Source: Desulfobacteraceae bacterium (GTDB lineage: Bacteria > Desulfobacterota > Desulfobacteria > Desulfobacterales > Desulfosarcinaceae). Taken from it: a DNA stretch of 53,643 nucleotides. Made by a program: the position numbers and the translations under genes. The notes beneath the pieces are model-generated. The model searched no databases and had not been told where the DNA came from. It saw only the letters and a list, made by a program, of their open reading frames with translations. Numbering within the stretch: position 1 is the first letter of the stretch; every line of letters starts with the position of its first letter. The DNA lies in the NCBI GenBank assembly GCA_003599575.1, contig QZKV01000115.1, forward strand, positions 1 through 53,643, given 5' to 3'. Below are positions 8,590 through 19,155 of this stretch, one piece after another.

Positions 8590-9000
8590 TTATGATCCCT
8601 GGCGCTCGCATAACTCGACCAGGATCCCCTGGGTATCCTTGGGGTGCAAAAAGGCGATCCGGGCGCCGCCGGCCCCGATGCGGGGTTTTTCATCGATCAG
8701 GCGAACGCCCTTGGCTTTCAGTTCGGCCAGCGCCGCTTCGATGTCTTCCACGCGGAAGGCCACGTGCTGAATACCCTGACCTCTTTTTTCGATGTATTTG
8801 GCCACCGGCCCATCCGCGGCGGTGGATTCCAGCAGTTCCACTTCGCTTTCGCCCACCGGGAAAAACGCTGTGGTCACTTTCTGTTCGGCAACGGTTTCAG
8901 CGCCCGCAAAAGGCAGCCCCAGCACATCGCTCCAGAAGGAGCGGGCCTGATCGATGTTGTTGACCGCAATGCCGAGATGGTCGATTTTGAGGATTTTCAT
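8590..9000 (-). CDS. mce: Methylmalonyl-CoA epimerase
   Basis: 136 aa, the full length of the VOC-fold family. It starts IDHLGIAV with metal histidine H8, has EVELLE in the middle, HVAFRVEDI, and ends GILVELCERQ, giving the H/E/H/E metal site of the family. It converts (S)- to (R)-methylmalonyl-CoA, the form used by the mutase. It is separated by 10 bp from the aminotransferase upstream and is in the same direction as the mutase operon, with a repeat-filled gap between. Confident by motif and context. Confidence 0.95.
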   Translation of the reverse strand: MKILKIDHLGIAVNNIDQARSFWSDVLGLPFAGAETVAEQKVTTAFFPVGESEVELLESTAADGPVAKYIEKRGQGIQHVAFRVEDIEAALAELKAKGVRLIDEKPRIGAGGARIAFLHPKDTQGILVELCERQGS

Positions 9001-9010
9001 CGTTCTCCTT

Positions 9011-10192
9011 TCAGCGATATTTTTCCATTACCCGTGCAAATCCGGGCAGCGCATTGATGATGGTTTGATCGTCCACGCAGAAGGCGATGCGGAAATGGCC
9101 CGGGCCGGCAAATCCGCTGCCGGGCACCGTCAAAATCAGCTCCTCTTGAAGCTCGCGCACAAACGCGACATCATCGGGTATGGGGGTGCGCGGAAACAGG
9201 TAAAAGGCTCCGGGGGGGCGCAGGAAGCTGTAGCCCGCATCGGCAAGGCCGTCGCACAACAGATCCCTCTTGCGTTTGTATTGCCCCATGTCCACACTGG
9301 CCCCCTGCAGGCAGGCCACGACCCGCTGCATCAGTGCCGGTGCGTTGACGAAACCCAGGATGCGGTTGGCCAGAGCCAAGCCGCCCCTGATCTCCATTTT
9401 GAAGGCAGCCCGGGGATTGACCGCCGCAAAGCCGATGCGCTCACCGGGGATCGAAAGGTCTTTGGAATAGGAGGTCGCGACCAGGCTGTTTTCATAGGCC
9501 GCAAAGATGCTCGGCACTTGACTGTCGAACACGATCTTGCGGTAAGGCTCATCGGAGATGAGATAAAGGGTGCGGCCCAGTTCGCTGCTTTTTTTTCTTA
9601 GCAGCGCTCCCAGTTGGCGCAGGTTCTTTTCGGAGTAGATCTGTCCGGTAGGGTTGTTGGGCGAGTTGATCAATACCGCTTTGGTTTTCGGTCCCAAGGC
9701 GCCCTCGATGGCGCTCACATCCAGGGAGAAATCGGCTCGCGTGGGCACCATCCGCACGATCCCGCCATGATTGTCCACGTAAAAGCGGTATTCCACGAAA
9801 CAGGGCGCAGGCACGACCACCTCATCGCCCGGATCCAGAAGTGCTTTCAAAATGACGTTGAGCGCGCCGGCCGCTCCGCACGTCATGATGATATCGGCGG
9901 CTTCGACGGCCACCCCCTGCTCGGAAGAGAGATAGTCGGCCACGGCCCCGCATACTTGCGGATAGCCGGGTTGGGGCATGTAGCAGTGATCCCCCAAACC
10001 GCAGGCGGTCACCGTGTCGCGCAGGGTTTCATGAAACTTTTCAGGCGGCGGCAGATTGGGGTTGCCCAGGCTGAAGTCAAAGACGTTTGCGGCTCCGTGC
10101 AGGGCTTTAAGGCGCGCGCCTTCCTCGAACATTTTACGGATCCAGGAAGATTGGGACATGACGGTGCTGATCTTCTGGGCGACGGACATCAC
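9011..10192 (-). CDS. Class I/II PLP aminotransferase
   Basis: 393 aa (or 392 from the second ATG). Aspartate-aminotransferase fold-type I with NSPNNPTG, the PLP-contacting LISDEPYR, the PLP lysine in TSYSKDLSIPGERIG, and a C-terminal FRIAFCVDD substrate arginine. Substrate not determined: aspartate, alanine or aromatic amino acids are all possible. Its product 2-oxoacid could feed either neighbouring module, the Ior operon upstream or the methylmalonyl-CoA genes downstream. It ends 10 bp before mce, so the two are probably co-transcribed. Confidence 0.88.
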   Translation of the reverse strand: MMSVAQKISTVMSQSSWIRKMFEEGARLKALHGAANVFDFSLGNPNLPPPEKFHETLRDTVTACGLGDHCYMPQPGYPQVCGAVADYLSSEQGVAVEAADIIMTCGAAGALNVILKALLDPGDEVVVPAPCFVEYRFYVDNHGGIVRMVPTRADFSLDVSAIEGALGPKTKAVLINSPNNPTGQIYSEKNLRQLGALLRKKSSELGRTLYLISDEPYRKIVFDSQVPSIFAAYENSLVATSYSKDLSIPGERIGFAAVNPRAAFKMEIRGGLALANRILGFVNAPALMQRVVACLQGASVDMGQYKRKRDLLCDGLADAGYSFLRPPGAFYLFPRTPIPDDVAFVRELQEELILTVPGSGFAGPGHFRIAFCVDDQTIINALPGFARVMEKYR

Positions 10193-10347
10193 CGGCTCCT
10201 TGGGGAAGGATTGGACGAAACTAAGCAGGGCAGATGGTATTGCAACATCCCGGGATCGCTATCGGAAGCGGCCTCGAATTCAGCTCCGGCGGCGGCCGAT
10301 TCCGCATTTCAAGCCCCGAGTCAATTTCTGAACGGCGGCCGCGACTT

Positions 10348-10572
10348 TTACTGGACCGCTTCGACTTTCTTTACTTCGGGCACTTCCTGCTTGATAATGC
10401 GCTCGATGCCGTTTTTCAGGGTCATTTGCGACATCGGGCATCCACGGCAGGCCCCCTGCAAGCGAACTTGCACCACCCCGTCATCGCTGACATCCACCAG
10501 CTCGACATTGCCGCCATCTGCTTTGAGCATCGGACGAATCTTTGCGATCGCCGCTTCTACTTTTTCTTTCAT
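10348..10572 (-). CDS. Nfu-type Fe-S cluster carrier (NifU C-terminal domain)
   Basis: 74 aa, made only of the Nfu domain: an IRPMLKADGGNVELV-like start, then the cluster-binding C-x-x-C in GACRGCPMSQMTL and KNGIERII. Such stand-alone domains carry or deliver [4Fe-4S] clusters. It has no N-terminal scaffold and so is not a full NifU. It lies downstream of tgt and upstream of the aminotransferase, on the same strand. It could serve the several Fe-S enzymes encoded upstream (Ior, ferredoxin, FrhB-like). Confidence 0.92.
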   Translation of the reverse strand: MKEKVEAAIAKIRPMLKADGGNVELVDVSDDGVVQVRLQGACRGCPMSQMTLKNGIERIIKQEVPEVKKVEAVQ

Positions 10573-10740
10573 TGCTACACCCCTTTTCAGTTGATCAGGT
10601 GGATCATTTCTTGATCGAGTTGCCCGCCCACGGGATCATCATAATAAGTCCGCATCACCGCCAAGGCCGGACGAACATGCCGGAAAGTGCGCTTCGTGAG
10701 TGCAATCGGAAAGCGGCTCCCTCTCTGCCCGCACCGGCCT

Positions 10741-13418
<2,678 letters not shown>

Positions 13419-13425
13419 TTTACCC

Positions 13426-13932
13426 TCACATTCCGAAGAGCCGTTCAACGCTCCAGATTCCCCTGGGGAGGGGAACATCGAGCAAGAGATCGAACAGGAT
13501 GAATGCGGCCACCGAAAATACGACCGCCAGCAGCAGGGTCACCCAGCCAGAGTGCTTTTTACCAAGAGCCCCGGCGGAAATCGCCAATGCCGCCGCCATC
13601 ATGACCACGGAGCTCGCCAGGAAACCGAAAAGTTGCATGGCGATAATGTAACCCAGCAGCAGTATTAAAATGAAGATGGCGGGCCGGCGCCGCTGCCGCG
13701 GGGAGTCTGTGACGCCGGGCTCTGGCGAACCTGCTTTCGCTCGCAGGGCAACAATCAATTGACACAGCGCCAGAAAAGAAAAAATCGATCCAACCGCGGT
13801 GGGGAAAAAAGCCGGGGTCGTGACGACATCCTGCATCATCAGCGGCAGGGGGATGAAATATGCATTGACCGTAAAAAAAAGACCGATGGCAAGGAGCAGC
13901 GCAGCACCCTTAACGTCCGGCTTAACTTCCAT
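13426..13932 (-). CDS. Tripartite tricarboxylate transporter small membrane subunit (TctB family)
   Basis: 168 aa with four predicted membrane segments: residues about 8-28, 40-62, 84-104 and 130-150. A basic cytoplasmic loop (PRQRRRP) lies between segments two and three. The length and layout are those of TctB, the poorly conserved small subunit that pairs with TctA. It sits between tctC and tctA in the usual order. A perfect 21-bp hairpin lies just upstream. Confidence 0.85.
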   Translation of the reverse strand: MEVKPDVKGAALLLAIGLFFTVNAYFIPLPLMMQDVVTTPAFFPTAVGSIFSFLALCQLIVALRAKAGSPEPGVTDSPRQRRRPAIFILILLLGYIIAMQLFGFLASSVVMMAAALAISAGALGKKHSGWVTLLLAVVFSVAAFILFDLLLDVPLPRGIWSVERLFGM

Positions 13933-13964
13933 TCATGACCTCCTTCGGCGGGCCTTGCTCAAGG

Positions 13965-14012
13965 AAGTCCGGTGTTCCGCCGCGGTCGCTGCCGCGGCGG
14001 AACACCGGACTT
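13965..14012 (-). promoter_or_regulatory. Perfect 21-bp hairpin between tctC and tctB
   Basis: Arms 13965-13985 and 13992-14012 are exactly complementary, very GC-rich, with a 6-nt loop. On the transcript the hairpin comes right after tctC and before tctB, and no U-run follows, so it is not a standard terminator. Intercistronic stems behind binding-protein genes commonly protect the upstream message and raise its yield over the permease genes. That role is inferred from position. Confidence 0.75.
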
Positions 14013-14018
14013 GCCATT

Positions 14019-14993
14019 TCATTTTTCCATCTCTTTGAGCAGCTTCATGGTGCTTTGAAATTCATCGATCTGGCCGATCATCCATTTCTTGAATTCCTCA
14101 CCGGGCATCCAACCATCTTCCAGATGGTTCATTTTCAGGTATCCCTGCTGCCACTCGTCCGTGGCGCGGACTTTTTGCAGGACGTCGATCCAGTAATCCA
14201 CCACCGCCGGCGGGGTATCCGCGCGCATGCAAAGCCCGCGCTGCTGCAGGTAAGTGACATCGTATCCGAGCTCTTTGAAGGTGGGGATATCGGGAAACGA
14301 TTTCAGCCGCTTTTCGGAAGAGACGCCCAGGGCCACCAGTTTGCCCGCTTCGAGCTGGCCGATCGCTTCACTGAGGTTGAACCAGCCCATGGTGATGTGA
14401 CCGCCCAGAACATTGGCCAGGACCTCGCCGCCGCCCTTCATTGCGCTGTAGGCGATTTTGACGCCGGCGTCCTTGTTCAATTTTACCGTGCACACCGAAT
14501 CCGGTCCACCGGTCGTACTGGTGCCGCCGGCGGTGAACGGGGTTGGGCTTTTCTTGGCGGCTTCGATCAGCGCGGGCAGTTCCTTGAACGTGCCGGCTTT
14601 CACGCAGAGTACATTAAACTCGTAGACCATGTTGGCCAGATAGGCCCAGTCGGTGGTTTTCCATTTAATGCTGGGTTGCAGGATGGGTGATATGGCATTG
14701 CCGATGTCGGCCATGGTCAGATTGTATCCATCGGCCGGGCTCTGCAGCACGTAGACTTTGCCGATCTGTCCCGACCCGCCGGTTTTGTTGACAACCACCA
14801 CCGGCTTGGGCATCAGATCTTTTTCCTTGATGATGTTGGCGATCACCCGGACCATCAGGTCCGAACCGCCTCCCGCCGAGTAGGGGCAGACGATGGTGAC
14901 CGGTTTTTCCGGGTAGCTGCCGGCCACCGCGGCGGTGCTGAACATACCAAAGACTAGAACAAGAACCAGGGGCAGGCATACCAGCTTTTTCAT
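14019..14993 (-). CDS. Tripartite tricarboxylate transporter periplasmic binding protein (TctC family)
   Basis: 324 aa. A Sec signal peptide is clear (basic MKK, hydrophobic LVLVLVFGMFSTAAVA, cut near residue 24). Mature-protein family marks are YPEKPVTIVCPYSAGGGSDLM, NKTGGSGQIG, DGYNLTM and an FxDIPTFKELGYDV region. It captures the carboxylate in the periplasm for TctAB. Its ATG overlaps the stop of the preceding gene as ATGA, so its translation is coupled to that of the uncharacterised 207-aa protein. It ends just before a strong hairpin that probably stabilises its message. Confidence 0.95.
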   Translation of the reverse strand: MKKLVCLPLVLVLVFGMFSTAAVAGSYPEKPVTIVCPYSAGGGSDLMVRVIANIIKEKDLMPKPVVVVNKTGGSGQIGKVYVLQSPADGYNLTMADIGNAISPILQPSIKWKTTDWAYLANMVYEFNVLCVKAGTFKELPALIEAAKKSPTPFTAGGTSTTGGPDSVCTVKLNKDAGVKIAYSAMKGGGEVLANVLGGHITMGWFNLSEAIGQLEAGKLVALGVSSEKRLKSFPDIPTFKELGYDVTYLQQRGLCMRADTPPAVVDYWIDVLQKVRATDEWQQGYLKMNHLEDGWMPGEEFKKWMIGQIDEFQSTMKLLKEMEK

Positions 14994-15613
14994 AAATCTC
15001 TCCTTTCGGCTGCTTTTTCGTCCAGCAGTCTTTTGAAACGTTGTGGATTACCGATGCCGCACACGCAAGGCTTGACCAGCAGTTGCGCGCCTTCGGCGCT
15101 TGTCATCTTTCCCTTGTTCATTCTTTTAAGGATGTGGTTCACCAGGTGCGGGGATACCAGACCGTGCCCGCACTGGGTGGTTATCCGAAGGGTTTGCTCG
15201 TCGGGAAGCTTTTCGGTTTTGCCGAAAATTCCCAGGGAAACATTGTAGGTATGCTCCCTGATGCCGGCCGCCGTGCAAATGTCGCGCACATCGCTGAACA
15301 AAGCGGAAAGAACCACGGACACACCCAGCTTCTGGGACTTGATGTCGCGGACCAGCGCCAGGACATCTTCTTTGTCGGTAAAAACAGCGGTAACGATTCC
15401 CGCCCGCGCACACATTTCGGTGATGGCCGGCGGATCAAGCCCCAGCGGAGCGCCGATGATGTTTTTGGGGCCGTAGCGCAGCACCGTGCGGGCCATCTGC
15501 CGCATGGCTTCGGCTTTCTGGGGCTTTTCCTTGCGGTGCGCCATGGCCAGGAACACAATTTCCTCACCCGGCCGGTCTTCCGAAAGCCCTCGCCTGTTCA
15601 ACGTATGGGTCAT
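14990..15613 (-). CDS. Uncharacterised cysteine-containing protein in the ior-tct operon
   Basis: 207 aa. I do not recognise the family. Start: ATG at 15613 with a perfect AGGAGG 6 nt before it; the open frame runs further but into the ferredoxin gene. It looks soluble, with alternating strands and helices (GPKNIIGAPLGLDPPAI, AGIVTAVFTDKEDVLALV) like a Rossmann-type fold, plus conserved-looking cysteines at TTQCGHG and KPCVCGIGN near the C-terminus. The latter could bind a metal or cluster. Its stop overlaps the tctC start (ATGA), so it is made together with the binding protein. Position between a ferredoxin-like subunit and a transporter suggests a role in handling the imported acid; this is inference only. 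Confidence 0.8.
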   Translation of the reverse strand: MTHTLNRRGLSEDRPGEEIVFLAMAHRKEKPQKAEAMRQMARTVLRYGPKNIIGAPLGLDPPAITEMCARAGIVTAVFTDKEDVLALVRDIKSQKLGVSVVLSALFSDVRDICTAAGIREHTYNVSLGIFGKTEKLPDEQTLRITTQCGHGLVSPHLVNHILKRMNKGKMTSAEGAQLLVKPCVCGIGNPQRFKRLLDEKAAERRDL

Positions 15614-15728
15614 TTTATTTCCTCCTGAAGTGAGCGGCTGTACCGGTGCCCGGTCGAGCCGGTTGATCCCTTCATTGCTTTCGAAATTTTGTAGAGCCCA
15701 AAACCGTGTGCCCGCGAAATTCGTGAAC

Positions 15729-16439
15729 TCAAATCCGGGCCATCCCGATGTTGACCTTGCCATTGGGATAAGGCGCAAAACCGGCCTGCTTGACCTGTTT
15801 TAAAAACCGGCAGTCTCCCCTTTCATCGGCGCGACAGATAACGCTCATGCTGGCTACCGAATCGAGCTCCGCGTTTAAAAAAGCCGCCAGCTCTTTTACG
15901 ACACCCATGGCCTTTTCTTCCGGGATCAAAAACTCGGCTATGGCGCTCATGACTTTTTCCCGAAGTACTTCCGGTTTCAGCGCACCGCTGCTTCGATCGG
16001 AAATCAGCGGATAGACCGGATTATCGGGGGCAAAGACGCCCCCCAGCGAGGTCACTTTACGGACCACCTTATCCATGTCGCTCAGGTAGGCCCCCAAACC
16101 GGGCCGGCCGATCTCGATGGAAAAGCCGATTTGACCGGCTTGAAACATATCGGTCACGTCGTTGGTCTTCATTTCCTCTGTCCCGCGTCCACCCACACCG
16201 GTGTTCGCATGGGCTTCCAAAGGATCTGAAAACGCGGCCCGCACCACCCGCGGATACGGGATCTCATCGACCTGCCGGATCGCATCTTCCTTACAGATTC
16301 CGAAGCGCCGGCAAACCCCGCACTCAACACAGGCTTCATAATCGATGTGCACCTGTTTTTGCGCAAGTACGATGGCGCCCATGGGGCATACCGGCATGCA
16401 ATCGAGGCACCGCTTGCACCGATCCTGATCAATAAACAT
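15729..16439 (-). CDS. 2[4Fe-4S] ferredoxin-domain protein of the ior cluster
   Basis: 236 aa. The N-terminal 55 residues carry two cluster motifs: CKRCLDCMPVCP and CVECGVCRRFGIC. The remaining ~180 residues are not a known ferredoxin part: they include GQIGFSIEIGRPGLGAYLSDMDKV and an ending KVNIGMARI that resemble no domain I can name. It lies between iorB and the 207-aa gene. Probable role: electron carrier or scaffold for the oxidoreductase, passing electrons between Ior and the FrhB-like protein. GGAAA precedes the start. Confidence 0.85.
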   Translation of the reverse strand: MFIDQDRCKRCLDCMPVCPMGAIVLAQKQVHIDYEACVECGVCRRFGICKEDAIRQVDEIPYPRVVRAAFSDPLEAHANTGVGGRGTEEMKTNDVTDMFQAGQIGFSIEIGRPGLGAYLSDMDKVVRKVTSLGGVFAPDNPVYPLISDRSSGALKPEVLREKVMSAIAEFLIPEEKAMGVVKELAAFLNAELDSVASMSVICRADERGDCRFLKQVKQAGFAPYPNGKVNIGMARI

Positions 16440-16552
16440 TTCCTTTCCCCTTTCACACTTTCAAGTTCAGTCATCGCAATCACAGGCCCTTGCGGGCTTT
16501 ACGCTTCATAGCGTTTTCTTCCTGCGTGTTGGATCGGCCGCCCTGAAGCATT

Positions 16553-17170
16553 CTACCGGATGGAGGCCACACCTCTATCGAAGGCCGTCATATTGATTTC
16601 CACCTTGTCCGCGGACATGGTGCGTGCGATCACTTCGCGAAAGCCGTTCTTGTCCAGGGGCAGCTCGCCCACGGCCGCCAGGGCACCCACCAGCATGACG
16701 TTGCCCAGAATGGGATTGCCGAGCTTTACGGCCTCATCGGTGGCGTCGATGAACCATGCCGCCTGGGTGAGTTTGCCCATCCACAATTTAAGATCGTCCA
16801 TTGATGGATACTTGAGCTCGCCGCTGATCACGCCGACCGAGTAAATCGGCCGGGTGTTGGTGATCGCCTTGACCCGCGCATTGCCGTAGTCCTTGAGCAC
16901 ACGCAAGGCTTCGGTCGGTTCCAGGGCCACCACCATGTGCGCTCTGCCCTTGGGGATCTGCGGCGACAGGATCGCCGCGCTGCTGATCCGCAGGTGGCTC
17001 ATGACCGCGCCGCCGCGCTGGGAGGCGCCGAACGTCTCGCCGATGGTGACGTAGTATCCCTGGTCGGAGAGGATGTTGCCGACGATTCTGGACGCCAGCA
17101 CATTGCCCTGGCCGCCCACGCCGGTGATGATGAGGTTGTATGGGTCCGCCGCAAGAGCCTTGTTTGCCAT
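16553..17170 (-). CDS. iorB: Indolepyruvate ferredoxin oxidoreductase, beta/gamma-type subunit
   Basis: 205 aa. It is the gamma-like domain of 2-oxoacid:ferredoxin oxidoreductases: ITGVGGQGNVLASRIVG at the start, GETFGASQRGGAVMSHLR, then LEPTEALRVL and GNVMLVGALAAVG. It pairs with IorA to oxidise aryl-pyruvates to aryl-acetyl-CoA, reducing ferredoxin. Its ATG is one base after the iorA stop, so the subunits are made in step. Confidence 0.94.
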   Translation of the reverse strand: MANKALAADPYNLIITGVGGQGNVLASRIVGNILSDQGYYVTIGETFGASQRGGAVMSHLRISSAAILSPQIPKGRAHMVVALEPTEALRVLKDYGNARVKAITNTRPIYSVGVISGELKYPSMDDLKLWMGKLTQAAWFIDATDEAVKLGNPILGNVMLVGALAAVGELPLDKNGFREVIARTMSADKVEINMTAFDRGVASIR

Positions 17171-17171
17171 G

Positions 17172-19106
17172 TTATGCCGCCTCCTTCTTCGTGATGGCCC
17201 CCGACGGGCAGATCGATGCGCACACGCCGCACCCGGAGCAGATCACTTCATCCAGGTGGGCCGATTTCTTCTCCGCATCCCACTTGAGTCCCGGGCACTT
17301 GAACACGCGGGTGCACAGTTTGTTGCATCCGCAATTCTCCCCGCTGCACACCGCTTCGTCCAGGGTGACCGCGAACAGTTTGCGGCCCTTTTTCTCCGGG
17401 GACAGCGCGCAGATCTGCTTGAGAATGAGGACATTCACGCCGCCCTTGCGCAGAAGCCCAAGAAGCTTGTGGCGCGTCGTGTCGATATCGAACGGATCGG
17501 ATAATTCCACCCGGGCGCCCATGGCGCGAGCGACATCGGCGATGTTCAGGGCTGGAACCTGATCGCCCGCGGCATCCACAGTCAGGCCCGGGTGCGGCTG
17601 AAACCCGGTCATGGCCGTACCGGAGTTGTCCAGCACCACAATGGTGATGTCGGACTGGTTGTGGACGGCATTGACCAGGGCGGGCATGGCCGCATGAAAG
17701 AAAGTCGAATCGCCGCACACCGACAGCACGGGTTGGTCGAGGCCGAAGCGGCCCAGCTTGCCGAAGCCGCTGGCGATGCCCGTGCCCGATCCCATGGCGT
17801 GTCCCGTTTTCAACGTGGAAAATCCGGTCGGCAAAAATGCCATCGAGTAGCACCCGATGTCGCCGCAAACGAATCCATCGCGTCCGTCCATTTCCAGGGC
17901 ACTGTGAATGGACCAGAAACTGGCCCGGTGAGGGCATCCCGGGCAGAAGGCCAGTTCGCGATGGGGAGCGCCGAAAAAGGCGCACTCGAGCGCCTGGCGG
18001 GCGTACTCGGGATCGACCGCCTGGTAAGGCACTCCCAGGATCTTGGCGAGTCCGGCCGCCACCAGGTCGGGATTCAGTTCGTTGACAGTCGGCAGCGTGC
18101 CGTCGGCGCGCCCGTGGAATTTCTTTACGCCGATGCGCTCAGCCAGATCCGCGGCCATAATCTTTACATTGTCCTCCAGGAAGGGCAGAACTTCCTCAAC
18201 CGTGAAAATCACCTTGGACCTGGACAGATGGGTTTCCATGAATTTGGGCGGCAGCGGCCAGGTCGTGCCCAATTTGAGCAGGCCCACGCGGTCCCCCGCG
18301 CCGAGCAGCTGGATGGCCTCTTTCGAATAGAGATAACAAGCGCTGCTGGTCACGATGAGCACCTTGGGCCGATCCGGGCCTTCGTAGCGGTTGAAGGGGC
18401 AGTCCTCGAACAGCTCGACGGCCTGCTTGAGCTTCTGCTGCATCAGCTGGTGTTTGTATTCCACCGGAAAGGTCATCACGGGGCCTGTGTCCGGGTCCAG
18501 GAAAAAGCCTCTGTGTTTGAACTGCGCCTGGGGCCTGACCTGGGGCAGCGCACCCAGGGTCACGTTGCCGCTGGCGTGGGAGAGCCGGGTGACCGAACGA
18601 ATCATGACCAGATTCCTGATTTTCTCGGACAGCTCGAAGGCCCAGCCGGTAATCTCCTTGGCCTCCTGGAAATCACCCGGTTCGAGCAGGGGAATCTCGA
18701 ACATTTTGGCGAACGGGCGGCTTTCGCCCTCATTGCCCGAGGAGAGCGCGCCGGGATCTTCGCACGAGATCAGGACCATGCCGCCCCGGGTGCCCGATTC
18801 GGACAGGTGCAGCATAAAGTCGGACGCCACGTTCACGCCGACCTGCTTCATGATGGCGGCCGACCGAAGACCGGCAAAGGATGCGGCGGCGGCCACTTCC
18901 ATGGCCACTTTTTCATTGACCGACCACTCCACATACATGTTCGTGGCTTTGGAGGCCTGAGCGAGATTTTCGATGATTTCCGACGAGGGCGTCCCCGGAT
19001 ACCCTGCCGCCACCGCAGCGCCCGCCTCGATGATGCCCCTGGCGAAGGCGTCGTTGCCCATCAGCAGGTGGCGAGTCCCTTGTTTTCCTTCCCAGACGAC
19101 CGACAT
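17172..19106 (-). CDS. iorA: Indolepyruvate ferredoxin oxidoreductase, alpha subunit
   Basis: 644 aa, the usual IorA size. Order: pyrimidine-binding domain (GYPGTPSSEIIE near residue 37; VEWSVNEKVAMEVA), a middle transketolase-C-like domain, the TPP domain (CPGCPHRASF near 388; CGDIGCYSM; GDSTFFHA and the TPP/Mg motif around VLDNSGTAMTG), then a C-terminal cluster region with CSGENCGCNKLC and the ferredoxin motif CSGCGVCASICP. It decarboxylates aryl-2-oxoacids with CoA and passes electrons to ferredoxin. The 49-bp gap after the FrhB-like gene and the 1-bp gap to iorB show an operon. Several paralogues usually occur in these bacteria, so the exact substrate (indole-, phenyl- or hydroxyphenylpyruvate) is open. 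Confidence 0.95.
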   Translation of the reverse strand: MSVVWEGKQGTRHLLMGNDAFARGIIEAGAAVAAGYPGTPSSEIIENLAQASKATNMYVEWSVNEKVAMEVAAAASFAGLRSAAIMKQVGVNVASDFMLHLSESGTRGGMVLISCEDPGALSSGNEGESRPFAKMFEIPLLEPGDFQEAKEITGWAFELSEKIRNLVMIRSVTRLSHASGNVTLGALPQVRPQAQFKHRGFFLDPDTGPVMTFPVEYKHQLMQQKLKQAVELFEDCPFNRYEGPDRPKVLIVTSSACYLYSKEAIQLLGAGDRVGLLKLGTTWPLPPKFMETHLSRSKVIFTVEEVLPFLEDNVKIMAADLAERIGVKKFHGRADGTLPTVNELNPDLVAAGLAKILGVPYQAVDPEYARQALECAFFGAPHRELAFCPGCPHRASFWSIHSALEMDGRDGFVCGDIGCYSMAFLPTGFSTLKTGHAMGSGTGIASGFGKLGRFGLDQPVLSVCGDSTFFHAAMPALVNAVHNQSDITIVVLDNSGTAMTGFQPHPGLTVDAAGDQVPALNIADVARAMGARVELSDPFDIDTTRHKLLGLLRKGGVNVLILKQICALSPEKKGRKLFAVTLDEAVCSGENCGCNKLCTRVFKCPGLKWDAEKKSAHLDEVICSGCGVCASICPSGAITKKEAA

Positions 19107-19155
19107 GAATCCCTCCCCTTCAAGCCGCCGCGGCGGCTCTATAGATCACGCGTGA

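Noticed and set aside
10587-10740. Possible small gene between tgt and the Nfu gene
   Set aside because: The open frame mostly overlaps tgt, and only about 20 codons lie in the gap with no ribosome site.
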